A stretch of 64,000 bases of DNA from Prolixibacteraceae bacterium (lineage in GTDB: Bacteria > Bacteroidota > Bacteroidia > Bacteroidales > Prolixibacteraceae): positions 1 to 64,000 of the forward strand of contig JAIBEZ010000112.1 of NCBI GenBank assembly GCA_019459485.1, written 5' to 3'. Position 1 is the first letter of the stretch. Each line of letters starts with the position of its first letter. Shown one piece after another: positions 17,699 through 27,508 of the stretch. Below the pieces are notes generated by a model. The model was not told where the DNA came from. It saw only the letters and a program-made list of their open reading frames with translations, and made no database searches. The position numbers and the translations under genes were made by a program.

Positions 17699-19474
17699 AT
17701 GACCATACAATTAAGTCCTTTAAATGAACAACAGTTAGGCGCTTTATCAAGTCTTTCGGCTGGATTAAACAGGGAACAGTTACTCTGGTTAAACGGCTAT
17801 TTTCAAGGATTGCTGGCATCATCATCCGGTGTACCGCCAGTCAATGTAGCTGTTCAGGCAAAAAGCAATAAAAAACTAACAATCCTGTACGGTACTCATA
17901 CAGGACGAAGCAAAACCATTGCAGGAAAGCTGTCTGAAAAGCTCGCCAACAAAGGTGTTGAAGTAAACGCCATCGCACTTGACGAGTATAAAACCCGTCA
18001 ACTTGCGTCAGAAACCAATGTGGTTTTCATCGTCAGCACGCACGGCGAAGGCGAACCACCGGCAATGGCTGAAGATTTCCACGCTTTTATTACCGGAAAA
18101 CGCTCCCCGAAATTACCCGGACTAAGCTACGCCGTGGTTGCTTTGGGCGATAAAAGTTACAAACTGTTTTGCAAAACCGGTATTGATATCGACCTTGCGC
18201 TTACCCATGCAGGAGCGCAAACCATTTTGCCCATTTTGAAACTGGATGTTGATTTTGAAGAAGATGTCGATCGCTGGATCAATCAGTTCGCCAATGTTTT
18301 TGCCGAAACTGAAGCAAGTTCAAATGTGTTTGAAAGTGTCAGTACTACTGCCAAAGTTCAGGAATACACCCGAAGAAATCCTTTTCAGGCAACTGTACTC
18401 GATAAAGTAAAAATTACCGGACGTGATTCTGACAAGGAAGTTTATCATGTTGAGTTGTCGCTCGAAGGCTCTGGCATAACCTATGAACCGGGCGATTCGG
18501 TCGGAATTCTGGCCAGTAATCCAACAGTTTTGGTCGATGAAATTTTGAGATTCAAAGGATTTGACGGTTCAGAAGCAGTGACAATTAAAGAAGATGAATT
18601 TTCAATTAAAGAGGCACTTTTAAATTACCTTGAAATTACTGTTTTGACCCGCGATGTTATTCAGAATTATTTTGAAAAAACAGCTGATCCAAAGCTTCAG
18701 GAAGTAATTGAAAATGAAGAAAAATTGGATCAATATCTATACGGACACGATGTTTTGGACTTGCTGGAGGAATTTCCGGCAGAACTGACTGCCCAGGAGT
18801 TGGTTCAGGTTCTGCGTAGTTTTCCTGCCCGACTGTATTCCATTTCATCCAGTCAACTGGCAGTAGGCGAAGAAGTTCACATTACCGTTTCGAGGGTTCG
18901 CTATTCAAGAAATGGAAGGGAACGTTCCGGCGCATGTTCAACTTATCTGGCCGATCAAATTGAACCCGATTCGCTTGTTCCCGTCTTCATTGAGAAAAAC
19001 CCGGCATTTAAACTTCCTGAAAATGAAGAAACTCCGGTCATTCTGGTAGGAGCGGGTACAGGTGTCGCTCCTTACCGGGCATTCCTTCAGCACCGCGAGG
19101 CCAGCAATCAGAAAGGAAAAACCTGGCTTTTCTTTGGCGAACGGCGGTTCAGTTCTGATTTTCTATACCAGCTTGAATGGCAAAAACTGATCAAAGACGG
19201 TTATCTCGAAAAGATTGATGTAGCCTTTTCGCGCGATCAGGAGCAAAAAATATACGTGCAGCACCGGCTTATCGAACAACAAAAAGAAATCTTTGAATGG
19301 CTGAACAAAGGCGCAAGTATTTACCTTTGCGGCGATATGAAACAGATGGCCCGGGATGTTCAGAAAGCATTGTTGCAAATTTTTGAGACGGAAGGTGGAA
19401 TGAATGAAGAAAAAGCCATTGAATTCCTGAAAAAATTAAAAAAGGAAAAACGGTTTCAAACGGATGTTTATTGA
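17699..19474 (+). CDS. cysJ: Sulfite reductase flavoprotein subunit
   Basis: flavodoxin YGTHTGRSKTIAGKL, FAD/NAD domains RLYSISSS, GAGTGVAPYRAFLQHR; C-terminal FQTDVY. Confidence 0.92.
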   Translation: MTIQLSPLNEQQLGALSSLSAGLNREQLLWLNGYFQGLLASSSGVPPVNVAVQAKSNKKLTILYGTHTGRSKTIAGKLSEKLANKGVEVNAIALDEYKTRQLASETNVVFIVSTHGEGEPPAMAEDFHAFITGKRSPKLPGLSYAVVALGDKSYKLFCKTGIDIDLALTHAGAQTILPILKLDVDFEEDVDRWINQFANVFAETEASSNVFESVSTTAKVQEYTRRNPFQATVLDKVKITGRDSDKEVYHVELSLEGSGITYEPGDSVGILASNPTVLVDEILRFKGFDGSEAVTIKEDEFSIKEALLNYLEITVLTRDVIQNYFEKTADPKLQEVIENEEKLDQYLYGHDVLDLLEEFPAELTAQELVQVLRSFPARLYSISSSQLAVGEEVHITVSRVRYSRNGRERSGACSTYLADQIEPDSLVPVFIEKNPAFKLPENEETPVILVGAGTGVAPYRAFLQHREASNQKGKTWLFFGERRFSSDFLYQLEWQKLIKDGYLEKIDVAFSRDQEQKIYVQHRLIEQQKEIFEWLNKGASIYLCGDMKQMARDVQKALLQIFETEGGMNEEKAIEFLKKLKKEKRFQTDVY

Positions 19475-19665
19475 AAGTCAGAAGACGGGAGACGGGAGAC
19501 CGAAGATGAAAGACCGGAGTCAGAAGAATGAAGCATATAACATTATATGAATATCCGGTTGTGCACCCATGTTATCATTTGCCGTCTGCTTCAGCTGACG
19601 GATAAATTGATGATCGCGAACAATGGCTTTAGCCACAGTATTTTGGGCTAAAGCCCATGATCACT

Positions 19666-19710
19666 GCTCAATTAAACCCGTTGCCTAAAGGCGAACGGCA
19701 AAGGATATTT
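19666..19710 (+). repeat. REP-like palindromic element, copy A
   Basis: GCTCAATTAAACCCGTTGCCTAAAGGCGAACGGCAAAGGATATTT; similar to 49771-49836 (inverted) and tail of 37082-37111. Confidence 0.6.
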
Positions 19711-19770
19711 TTACATTATTCAACTGTATCGGTCATAGACAGATACTCATATAACATTAAACTGAACACA

Positions 19771-21471
19771 ATGAGCGATAATATAAATTGGAGTGAATTA
19801 TCAGAAACTGAAAAAATTAAATACGAAAGCAACTATTTACGTGGCACGCTGGTCGAAAGTCTGGCTGACCCGATAACAGGTTCAATTGCATTTGCCGACA
19901 CGCAGATATCCAAGTTTCACGGAATGTACCAGCAATTCGACCGCGATCTGGAGAAAGAACGCAAACGTCAAAAGCTGGAACCTGCCTTTTCGTTTCTTAT
20001 TCGCGTTCGAATTCCGGGTGGGGTAGTGAGCCCGTCGCAATGGTTGAAAATGGATGAAATTTCGGAACAATATGCCAACCATACGCTGAAACTGACTACC
20101 CGTCAGACGTTTCAACTGCATGGGGTAATTAAAACCAACCTGAAGAAAACCATTCAGGCAATGAATGATAGTTTGATGGATACGATTGCTGCCTGTGGCG
20201 ATGTCAACCGAAATGTGATGTGCCATCCGAACCCGGCAGAATCGCCGTTACACGCTGAAATGCACGAGACTGCCCGCCGGATCAGCGAACATTTGCTGCC
20301 ATCAACTACTGCCTATCACGAAATCTGGCTCGACAAGAAATTGATTGCGGACAGCAAACAGGATGTTGAACCAATCTATGGCGACCGGTATCTTCCGCGT
20401 AAATTTAAAATCGCGGTGGTACTTCCGCCTTACAATGACTGCGATGTGTTTTCACAGGATTTGGGTTTCATTGCCATTGTTGAAAATGGAAAAATTGTTG
20501 GTTACAATGTAGCCGTTGGCGGAGGATTGGGTTCAACCTTCGGCATTCCGGAAGCTTATCCGAGATTGGCCGACGTAATTGGCTTTTGCCTTCCGGACCA
20601 AGTGCTTGAGGTGTCTGAAAAAGTGTTGCTCGTTCAGAAAGACAACGGAAACCGGCAAAACCGCAAGCTTTCCAGAATGAAATATACCATTGACAATCAT
20701 GGTGTCGACTGGTTTAAAAAGGAAGTGGAGAAGTACCTGGGTTATGAATTTCAGGAAGCAAAGCCCTTCGCTTTTATTCGCAATGGCGACCGGCTTGGCT
20801 GGAAAAAAGGCACAGATTCGAAATGGAACCTGACTCTTTTCGTTGAAGGAGGACGCGTTGCCGACAAAGGGGATTACAAAATGAAATCAGCTTTGCGCGA
20901 AGTGGCTCAAACTATTGCCGGTCAATTTATCCTGACTGGAAACCAGAACGTGATTATTGCAAATGTGACTTCCGAAGAGAAGAAGAAAATAAGCCTGATT
21001 TTAAAAGAAAACGGCGTTCTACCCGGTGAAATTTCAGGCCTTCGCCAAAATTCAATTGCATGTGTCGCGCTGAATACCTGCGGTTTGGCTTTTGCTGAGG
21101 CTGAAAGGTATCTGCCAATACTGATCAGCAAAATTGAAACAATTCTCGATCAGCACGGTTTGTTAAAAGAAGAAATTGTGATTCGGATGACCGGTTGCCC
21201 GAATGGTTGCGGAAGGCCGTATCTGGCTGAAATTGGCTTTGTCGGTAAATCAGAAGGTCACTACAACCTCTATTTGGGCGGAAATTTCATCGGAACCCGC
21301 CTGAATACCCTGTACAAGGAAACGCTTACCGAGGACGAAATCCTGGCCGAATTGAAGCCAATCATTGCCGATTACGCCGCAAATCGGACTGAAGGTGAAA
21401 AGCTGGGCGATTTTGTGATCCGCAAACAATACGTGAAAGAAACATTGAAAGGCTCAGATTTCAGACATTAA
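19771..21471 (+). CDS. cysI: Sulfite reductase hemoprotein subunit
   Basis: siroheme/4Fe-4S motifs CVALNTCGLAFAEAER and RMTGCPNGCGRPYLAEIGFVG; start chosen at 19771. Confidence 0.93.
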   Translation: MSDNINWSELSETEKIKYESNYLRGTLVESLADPITGSIAFADTQISKFHGMYQQFDRDLEKERKRQKLEPAFSFLIRVRIPGGVVSPSQWLKMDEISEQYANHTLKLTTRQTFQLHGVIKTNLKKTIQAMNDSLMDTIAACGDVNRNVMCHPNPAESPLHAEMHETARRISEHLLPSTTAYHEIWLDKKLIADSKQDVEPIYGDRYLPRKFKIAVVLPPYNDCDVFSQDLGFIAIVENGKIVGYNVAVGGGLGSTFGIPEAYPRLADVIGFCLPDQVLEVSEKVLLVQKDNGNRQNRKLSRMKYTIDNHGVDWFKKEVEKYLGYEFQEAKPFAFIRNGDRLGWKKGTDSKWNLTLFVEGGRVADKGDYKMKSALREVAQTIAGQFILTGNQNVIIANVTSEEKKKISLILKENGVLPGEISGLRQNSIACVALNTCGLAFAEAERYLPILISKIETILDQHGLLKEEIVIRMTGCPNGCGRPYLAEIGFVGKSEGHYNLYLGGNFIGTRLNTLYKETLTEDEILAELKPIIADYAANRTEGEKLGDFVIRKQYVKETLKGSDFRH

Positions 21472-21493
21472 TCGTTGGCTAAAACACATCAAA

Positions 21494-22327
21494 ATGGCAA
21501 TAGAATCAATATCAATACTTGGATGCGGATGGCTGGGAGTGCCGCTTGCAAAGCATTTTCTGGAAGCCGGATCTACAGTGAAAGGTTCGGTTACTTCTGA
21601 AGAAAAGTTCGAAATGCTGCACGATGCAGGCATTTTACCCTACCGGATTGTTTTATCCGATACGGAAGTCATTCTGGATGATCCTGATTTTTTCAAGTGC
21701 GATGTATTGGTCATTTCCATTCCACCGCGCAGAATCGAAGATATTGAGCAGGTTTTTCCATCGCAGATCCGACGGTTGATTCCATTTATCGTGAAGGCTG
21801 GGATTCAAAAAGTGATATTTATTTCCTCCACTTCCGTATATCCCGATCAAAACCAACTAGCACGTGAAAGTGATATTTTGTTTCCTGATAAAGCAAGCGG
21901 GAAAGCGCTGCTCGAGGCAGAGAATTTATTGAAGGAAGAATCCGGGTTTAAAACCACCATTGTTCGGTTTGGCGGCTTAATTGGCGCCGACCGCAATCCT
22001 GCACGTTTTCTCCTGAAATCGGCGCAGCCAATAGCCAACGCGCCAGTAAACCTGATTCATCAGGACGATTGTATCGGAATAATTTCAGCTATTGTCAAAC
22101 AGGAACTTTGGGGCGAAACGTTGAATGCCTGCTGCCCTGAACATCCGATGAAAAAGGACTTCTACGAAAAAGCGGCCATTCAATCAGGATTACCGGTTCC
22201 GCTTATTTCCGAAGAACTTGCCGCCTTTAAAACCATCGACAGCAGCAAACTTATCCGGTTGCTCAATTATCAGTTTATCTATTCGAGTCCGATGGATTAT
22301 TTAGACCAGACCGAAGACAAGACATAA
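21494..22327 (+). CDS. NAD-dependent epimerase/dehydratase-like protein
   Basis: SILGCGWLGVPLAKHFLEAG Rossmann; FISSTSVYP. Confidence 0.8.
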   Translation: MAIESISILGCGWLGVPLAKHFLEAGSTVKGSVTSEEKFEMLHDAGILPYRIVLSDTEVILDDPDFFKCDVLVISIPPRRIEDIEQVFPSQIRRLIPFIVKAGIQKVIFISSTSVYPDQNQLARESDILFPDKASGKALLEAENLLKEESGFKTTIVRFGGLIGADRNPARFLLKSAQPIANAPVNLIHQDDCIGIISAIVKQELWGETLNACCPEHPMKKDFYEKAAIQSGLPVPLISEELAAFKTIDSSKLIRLLNYQFIYSSPMDYLDQTEDKT

Positions 22328-22443
22328 ATAAATGGCAAAGAGAAAAAGTAAAAATAAGTTTCTGAAATAACTGTAATTCTTGATTCGGGATTCTTTAATC
22401 TAATTTTTAATTCATCATTCAACATTTATAATTCATCATTCAA

Positions 22444-23178
22444 ATGTCCTCACTCATTTCCATAGTTGGCGCGGGTCCAGGCGATCCTGAATTACTTACG
22501 GTAAAAGCGCTGAAGCGTATTCAGGAAGCGGATTGTATTTTACACGATGCATTGGTGAGCGATGAAATTATGAATCTTTCAAGGCCTGGTGCTCAACGCG
22601 TTTATGTTGGAAAATTGTATCAGGATGGACAGGATCAGACCGACCGGCAAGAATGGATCAATCAGCTAATTATTGAATTGGCAGGAAAAGGACAAAAGGT
22701 GGTTCGCCTTAAATCAGGAGATCCGATGATTTTTGGTCGCGGAGCCGAAGAAATCCGCTTTTGCATTGAAAACAACCTGAACTACGAAGTAATTCCCGGA
22801 GTAACTTCAGCGCTTGGAGCCGCATCACTGTATGGAATCCCGCTAACAGAACGTGGCAAGAACAGCATGGTGCTTTTCGGTACAGGCCATTACTGTGAAG
22901 GCGATTTTTGCGACCTCGAATCGTTCGTTTCAGTCCTGAATTCAGGTTCACCGGTGATCTTTTTTATGGGGCTGAATAAACTTGTGAAACTGGCAAATCG
23001 TCTGATGGATCATGCTGTTTCCCCCGAAATAAAAGTTCAGATTCTAAGCAAAGTTTCGCAGCCCGATGCTACCACTTTCGAAAGCACACTCGGAAACATT
23101 GAGCAGCTAATGGCCAATGAAAAACCGCCTATGCCAGCGCTTGTTATTATTGGCAAAAATGCGAAAAAGTTAAGGTAA
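22444..23178 (+). CDS. cobA: Uroporphyrinogen-III C-methyltransferase (SUMT)
   Basis: SIVGAGPGDPELLTVKALKRIQEADCILHDALV; VVRLKSGDPMIFGRGAEE; VIPGVTSA. Confidence 0.93.
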   Translation: MSSLISIVGAGPGDPELLTVKALKRIQEADCILHDALVSDEIMNLSRPGAQRVYVGKLYQDGQDQTDRQEWINQLIIELAGKGQKVVRLKSGDPMIFGRGAEEIRFCIENNLNYEVIPGVTSALGAASLYGIPLTERGKNSMVLFGTGHYCEGDFCDLESFVSVLNSGSPVIFFMGLNKLVKLANRLMDHAVSPEIKVQILSKVSQPDATTFESTLGNIEQLMANEKPPMPALVIIGKNAKKLR

Positions 23179-23188
23179 CCAATCTGAA

Positions 23189-23823
23189 TTAATTGGCTTT
23201 AAATCTGTATTTCGCAGTTAACAAAGCCCCATTATTTCTGAGAGAGAAGTCAAATCCCCTGGTCTTATAAGGACTGCCTGCATAAGTGCTTTTACTGTTT
23301 TCGAAAAAATAATTTACCGATGGATTTGCTTCTACTCCCAATAGAAAATGCTCGTTAAACTGGTAGAAAAAACCTATTCCCAAGCCCATTCCCGGCATAT
23401 ATTTAAAGACCTTATTTTCCCTTTGACTTACTGGAATGGCAGGATTTTCAGTGGTATGGTTGGAGTAATTGTAATTCATTTGCGCATTTAGCCCATAAAT
23501 AAATGCGAACCTGTCCGCAATTGATTTTTGCTTTTCTACCCCAATCAATATTCCACCATTAAGATGGCTGTCGGTCGTTATAAACGAACCCATTGCAGGT
23601 TGATTTTTCCTATAAGTACCGGCGACATTAATCAACCCGATTTTAAGCCAGGTTACTTCAGAAATGCGTGAGGAATATTTAGTGACAAATTATCGAAACC
23701 CAGATTGCTGGTCGAAACTGATATTTCATTTTCTGGAACAGATGATATTTCAGATTTTTGTCCATATACAGCGCAATTGGACACAAATAATAAAGAAACA
23801 ATTGAAAAGAACAGTTTTTTCAT
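23189..23823 (-). pseudogene. Frameshifted outer-membrane beta-barrel protein
   Basis: N-terminal frame from ATG 23823 (MKKLFFSIVSLLFVSNCAVYGQKSEISSVPENEISVSTSNLGFDNLSLNIPHAFLK*) breaks near 23660; barrel continues in another frame (SRISEVTWLKIGLINVAGTYRKNQ...). Confidence 0.65.
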
Positions 23824-24196
23824 GGTGAATGATTTTTGGTTTTATTCAATAACGCCAGAAAAATCATATTATTATTGATTATGATGTTCTATTTTCAAAC
23901 AGATGTTTTTCATTATTGCACCTGTCAGACAATTCTATGTGTTTTTCTCTTTTTTTAGCTCAATACCTTGAATTATCAGTATTGACCAAAACTTTATGGT
24001 TGAAAAAAGCAAAGGATATATTTATGTCAATAAGTCAGAAGGAATTTATTTTTCCTGAAATTATTTCCGCATATCAACTAATTAGCAGTCAATTTGTCTT
24101 GCAGAGTAGAGTAAACCTGAAACTTGTTTCATTGGCAAACCATTTGATCGCCTCAATTCTGTATCTTTAATCAGGAAACAATTAAAAACAGAATAT

Positions 24197-26785
24197 ATGA
24201 ACTTTAATAATTTCACCATCAAGTCGCAGGAAGCTATCCAATATGCTTTTACGGTGGCTCAGGGCAACAATCAGCAAGCCATTGAAACAGGGCACATTTT
24301 GAAAGGGCTTTTTCATGAAGCCGAGAATGTAGTTGGGTTTTTGCTAAAAAAACTGGGCGCCAATCCCGTAGTAATTCAGCAAGCATTGGATCGCATTGTT
24401 GAATCGTACCCAAAAGTTACCGGCGGTGAACCTTATTTGTCTCAGGATTCAAACAGGGCTTTGCAAAAATCAATCGCCATCATGCAGGAAATGAACGATC
24501 AGTTTGTTTCGGTTGAGCATATTTTAATGGGACTTTTGGAAACCGGCGATACCATTAGCCGGATGCTGAAAGATGCCGGAGTGGCCAGAAAAGAACTGAA
24601 TATTGCAGTAAAAGAACTCCGGAAAGGCGCGAAAGTAGATAGCCAGAGCGCCGAAGATAAATTTGATTCGCTCAACCGTTTTGCAGTCAATCTGAACCAA
24701 CGAGCGCGCGACGGAAAACTCGACCCTGTCATTGGTCGTGACGATGAAATCCGGCGAATTTTGCAGATTTTATCGCGCCGCACAAAAAACAACCCGATTT
24801 TAATTGGCGAACCGGGAACCGGGAAGACCGCCATTGCCGAAGGACTGGCCCAACGAATCGTGCGCGGCGATGTACCCGAAAACCTGAAATCGAAACAGCT
24901 TTTTTCGCTCGATATGGGCGCCCTGATTGCGGGTGCCAAATACAAAGGCGAGTTTGAAGAACGGTTGAAAGCAGTTGTAAATGAGGTGATAGCTGCCGAT
25001 GGCGAAATTGTTCTTTTTATCGACGAAATCCATACGCTGGTTGGAGCTGGCAAAAGCGACGGAGCGATGGATGCCGCCAATATTCTGAAACCAGCCCTGG
25101 CGCGTGGTGAACTTCGCGCCATTGGTGCAACCACTTTAAATGAATACCAGAAATATTTCGAGAAAGACAAGGCTTTGGAGCGCCGTTTCCAGATTGTAAA
25201 TGTGGATGAACCCGATACTTTGAGCGCCATTGCCATTTTGCGCGGACTGAAGGAACGGTACGAAAACCACCACAAAGTGCGTATCAAAGATGAAGCGATC
25301 ATTGCTTCGGTCGAACTTTCGCAGCGGTACATCACCGAAAGGTTTTTACCCGATAAAGCCATCGACCTGATGGACGAAGCTGCAGCCCGTCTGCGCCTGG
25401 AAATGGATTCTGTTCCGCAGGAACTGGACGAAATAGATCGTAAAATAATGCAATTGGAGATCGAACGGGAAGCCATCAAACGCGAGAAAGATGAGAAAAA
25501 GCTTTCTATACTGAATGAGGAAATTGCCAACCTGAAACAGGAACAATCGAAATTCAGGGCTCAATGGCAACTCGAAAAATCACTTATCGATGGAATTCAG
25601 CAAAATAAACAGGAAATAGAATCCCTAAAACTGGAGGCTGAACAGGCTGAACGCTCCGGGGATTTTGGGCGGGTCGCCGAAATCAGGTATGGAAAAATTC
25701 AGGAGGCTGAAAAAGAAATAGAAAAGCTGAAAGCAGAATTAAACAGCCGTTCGGCAGAGCATCTGATCAAGGAAGAGGTCGATGCTGAAGATATTTCGCA
25801 AATTGTTTCGCGGTGGACGGGCATTCCGGTTTCCAGAATGTTGCAGAGTGAAAGGGAAAAATTACTTCACCTTGAAGATGAACTTCATCACCGTGTGGTT
25901 GGTCAGTATGAAGCCATTCACGCAGTTGCTGATGCGGTAAGGCGGAGTAGGGCGGGGCTTCAGGATGAAAAACGGCCGATCGGTTCGTTCATCTTTTTAG
26001 GCTCAACAGGTGTTGGAAAGACCGAATTGGCAAAGGCTTTGGCCGAATTTCTGTTCGACGATGAAAACATGCTGACCCGCATTGATATGTCGGAATATCA
26101 GGAGAAATTTTCGGTAACCCGGCTGATTGGTTCGCCCCCCGGATATGTTGGGTACGACGAAGGTGGTCAGTTAACCGAAGCGGTGCGCCGGAAACCTTAT
26201 TCGGTGGTTCTGTTTGACGAGATTGAAAAGGCGCATCCTGATGTTTTCAATGTGCTGCTGCAAGTCCTTGATGACGGTCGTTTGACCGATAACAAAGGAC
26301 GGGTTGCCAATTTCAAGAATACAATCATCATCATGACATCTAATATCGGTTCTCATCTGATTCAGGATAGGTTCGAAGAAATGAACGAGCGAAATCATGC
26401 GCAAATTGAAGAACAGACCCGTACCGATTTGTTCGATTTGCTCCGAAAAACCATTTCTCCTGAATTTCTTAACCGGATTGACGAAGTAATCATGTTTACC
26501 CCACTGACCAGAAAAGATGTGCATGAAATTGTAAAATTGCAGTTCAACCTAATCATGAAGCGTATTCCTGATAACAAGTTTACGATCGATATTTCGGAAG
26601 AAGCCATCGACTGGCTGGCAGCAGTTGGATATGACATTGCTCATGGCGCAAGGCCGGTAAAAAGAATACTGCAAAAATATGTGCTGAACGATTTGTCACG
26701 CGAAATCCTGGCAGGAAAAATGGAAAGCCGAAGCAAGGTGATAATCGGAGTAGAGAACGATGAAATTGTGTTCAAATATGAATAA
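24197..26785 (+). CDS. clpB: ATP-dependent chaperone ClpB
   Basis: 862 aa, two AAA domains ([34 protein letters not shown]), middle coiled coil. Confidence 0.97.
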   Translation: MNFNNFTIKSQEAIQYAFTVAQGNNQQAIETGHILKGLFHEAENVVGFLLKKLGANPVVIQQALDRIVESYPKVTGGEPYLSQDSNRALQKSIAIMQEMNDQFVSVEHILMGLLETGDTISRMLKDAGVARKELNIAVKELRKGAKVDSQSAEDKFDSLNRFAVNLNQRARDGKLDPVIGRDDEIRRILQILSRRTKNNPILIGEPGTGKTAIAEGLAQRIVRGDVPENLKSKQLFSLDMGALIAGAKYKGEFEERLKAVVNEVIAADGEIVLFIDEIHTLVGAGKSDGAMDAANILKPALARGELRAIGATTLNEYQKYFEKDKALERRFQIVNVDEPDTLSAIAILRGLKERYENHHKVRIKDEAIIASVELSQRYITERFLPDKAIDLMDEAAARLRLEMDSVPQELDEIDRKIMQLEIEREAIKREKDEKKLSILNEEIANLKQEQSKFRAQWQLEKSLIDGIQQNKQEIESLKLEAEQAERSGDFGRVAEIRYGKIQEAEKEIEKLKAELNSRSAEHLIKEEVDAEDISQIVSRWTGIPVSRMLQSEREKLLHLEDELHHRVVGQYEAIHAVADAVRRSRAGLQDEKRPIGSFIFLGSTGVGKTELAKALAEFLFDDENMLTRIDMSEYQEKFSVTRLIGSPPGYVGYDEGGQLTEAVRRKPYSVVLFDEIEKAHPDVFNVLLQVLDDGRLTDNKGRVANFKNTIIIMTSNIGSHLIQDRFEEMNERNHAQIEEQTRTDLFDLLRKTISPEFLNRIDEVIMFTPLTRKDVHEIVKLQFNLIMKRIPDNKFTIDISEEAIDWLAAVGYDIAHGARPVKRILQKYVLNDLSREILAGKMESRSKVIIGVENDEIVFKYE

Positions 26786-27347
26786 TAACCGAATCAATTT
26801 TCAGGCTAAAACTTCCGGATTGTTTCTCTGAAATTAGGAACCCAATCTGCTTTAAATTCAATTCTTTCAGGGGAGGAACATTACTTAGTGTTCTTCCCCT
26901 GAATGTTGGAGTAAAATCGACCGGTGAGAATTCGTGTTCTGTCCACTCATCCTTTTTTGTTCCGAAGTTGCAGGCATAAGCAACGCCGTCAAAATTCGCA
27001 TCTGAGCGGATTCTGAAACTGTATGTTTTACCGTCACCCTTTACCCGCAAAACTATTTTCTGAAAATTCCCGGTTGCCAGGGCTTTTAGCAATGCCCTTA
27101 CCGAAGCAAACCCGCCATTGTTTTCGAGCGAAAGATTGCCCCAAAAGTCAGCCGTCTGATCTGTATTGATTCTGAAACGGCCTTCTGACATTCCGCCCAT
27201 CACCCCATCGTTGATGATCTGCCATTCCAGATGATTGTCAGGGTTGAAATCTTCGAGTATTATTTTGTTCGTTGTCAACATGTTGTTCTGTTTATTCTGA
27301 ATTGTGACTGCCAGTAAAATTGTTAAAATTATCAGCATTGGGTTCAT
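26772..27347 (-). CDS. CIA30 family protein
   Basis: [17 protein letters not shown]...GFASVRA CIA30-type pattern. Confidence 0.8.
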   Translation of the reverse strand: MNPMLIILTILLAVTIQNKQNNMLTTNKIILEDFNPDNHLEWQIINDGVMGGMSEGRFRINTDQTADFWGNLSLENNGGFASVRALLKALATGNFQKIVLRVKGDGKTYSFRIRSDANFDGVAYACNFGTKKDEWTEHEFSPVDFTPTFRGRTLSNVPPLKELNLKQIGFLISEKQSGSFSLKIDSVIIHI

Positions 27348-27508
27348 AAATCTTTTGAATTTAAATTCTGTTGGTTTAACCTGAAGATGATCGAATGGTT
27401 CATGCTTTTTTAAATTACGATGGAAGAAAATTTTATAATCTTGTGTTGTTTCAATTATAATGGAAATAGTTTCTATTTTTGGGTAAAACCACTATACCAC
27501 TGAAAACC

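Noticed and set aside
23916-24170. 84-aa ORF upstream of clpB
   Set aside because: Low-complexity, no conserved features, sits in the likely clpB promoter region; not enough support
24499-25530. 343-aa ORF antisense to clpB
   Set aside because: Ser/Arg-rich shadow ORF fully inside a conserved clpB; codon-bias artefact
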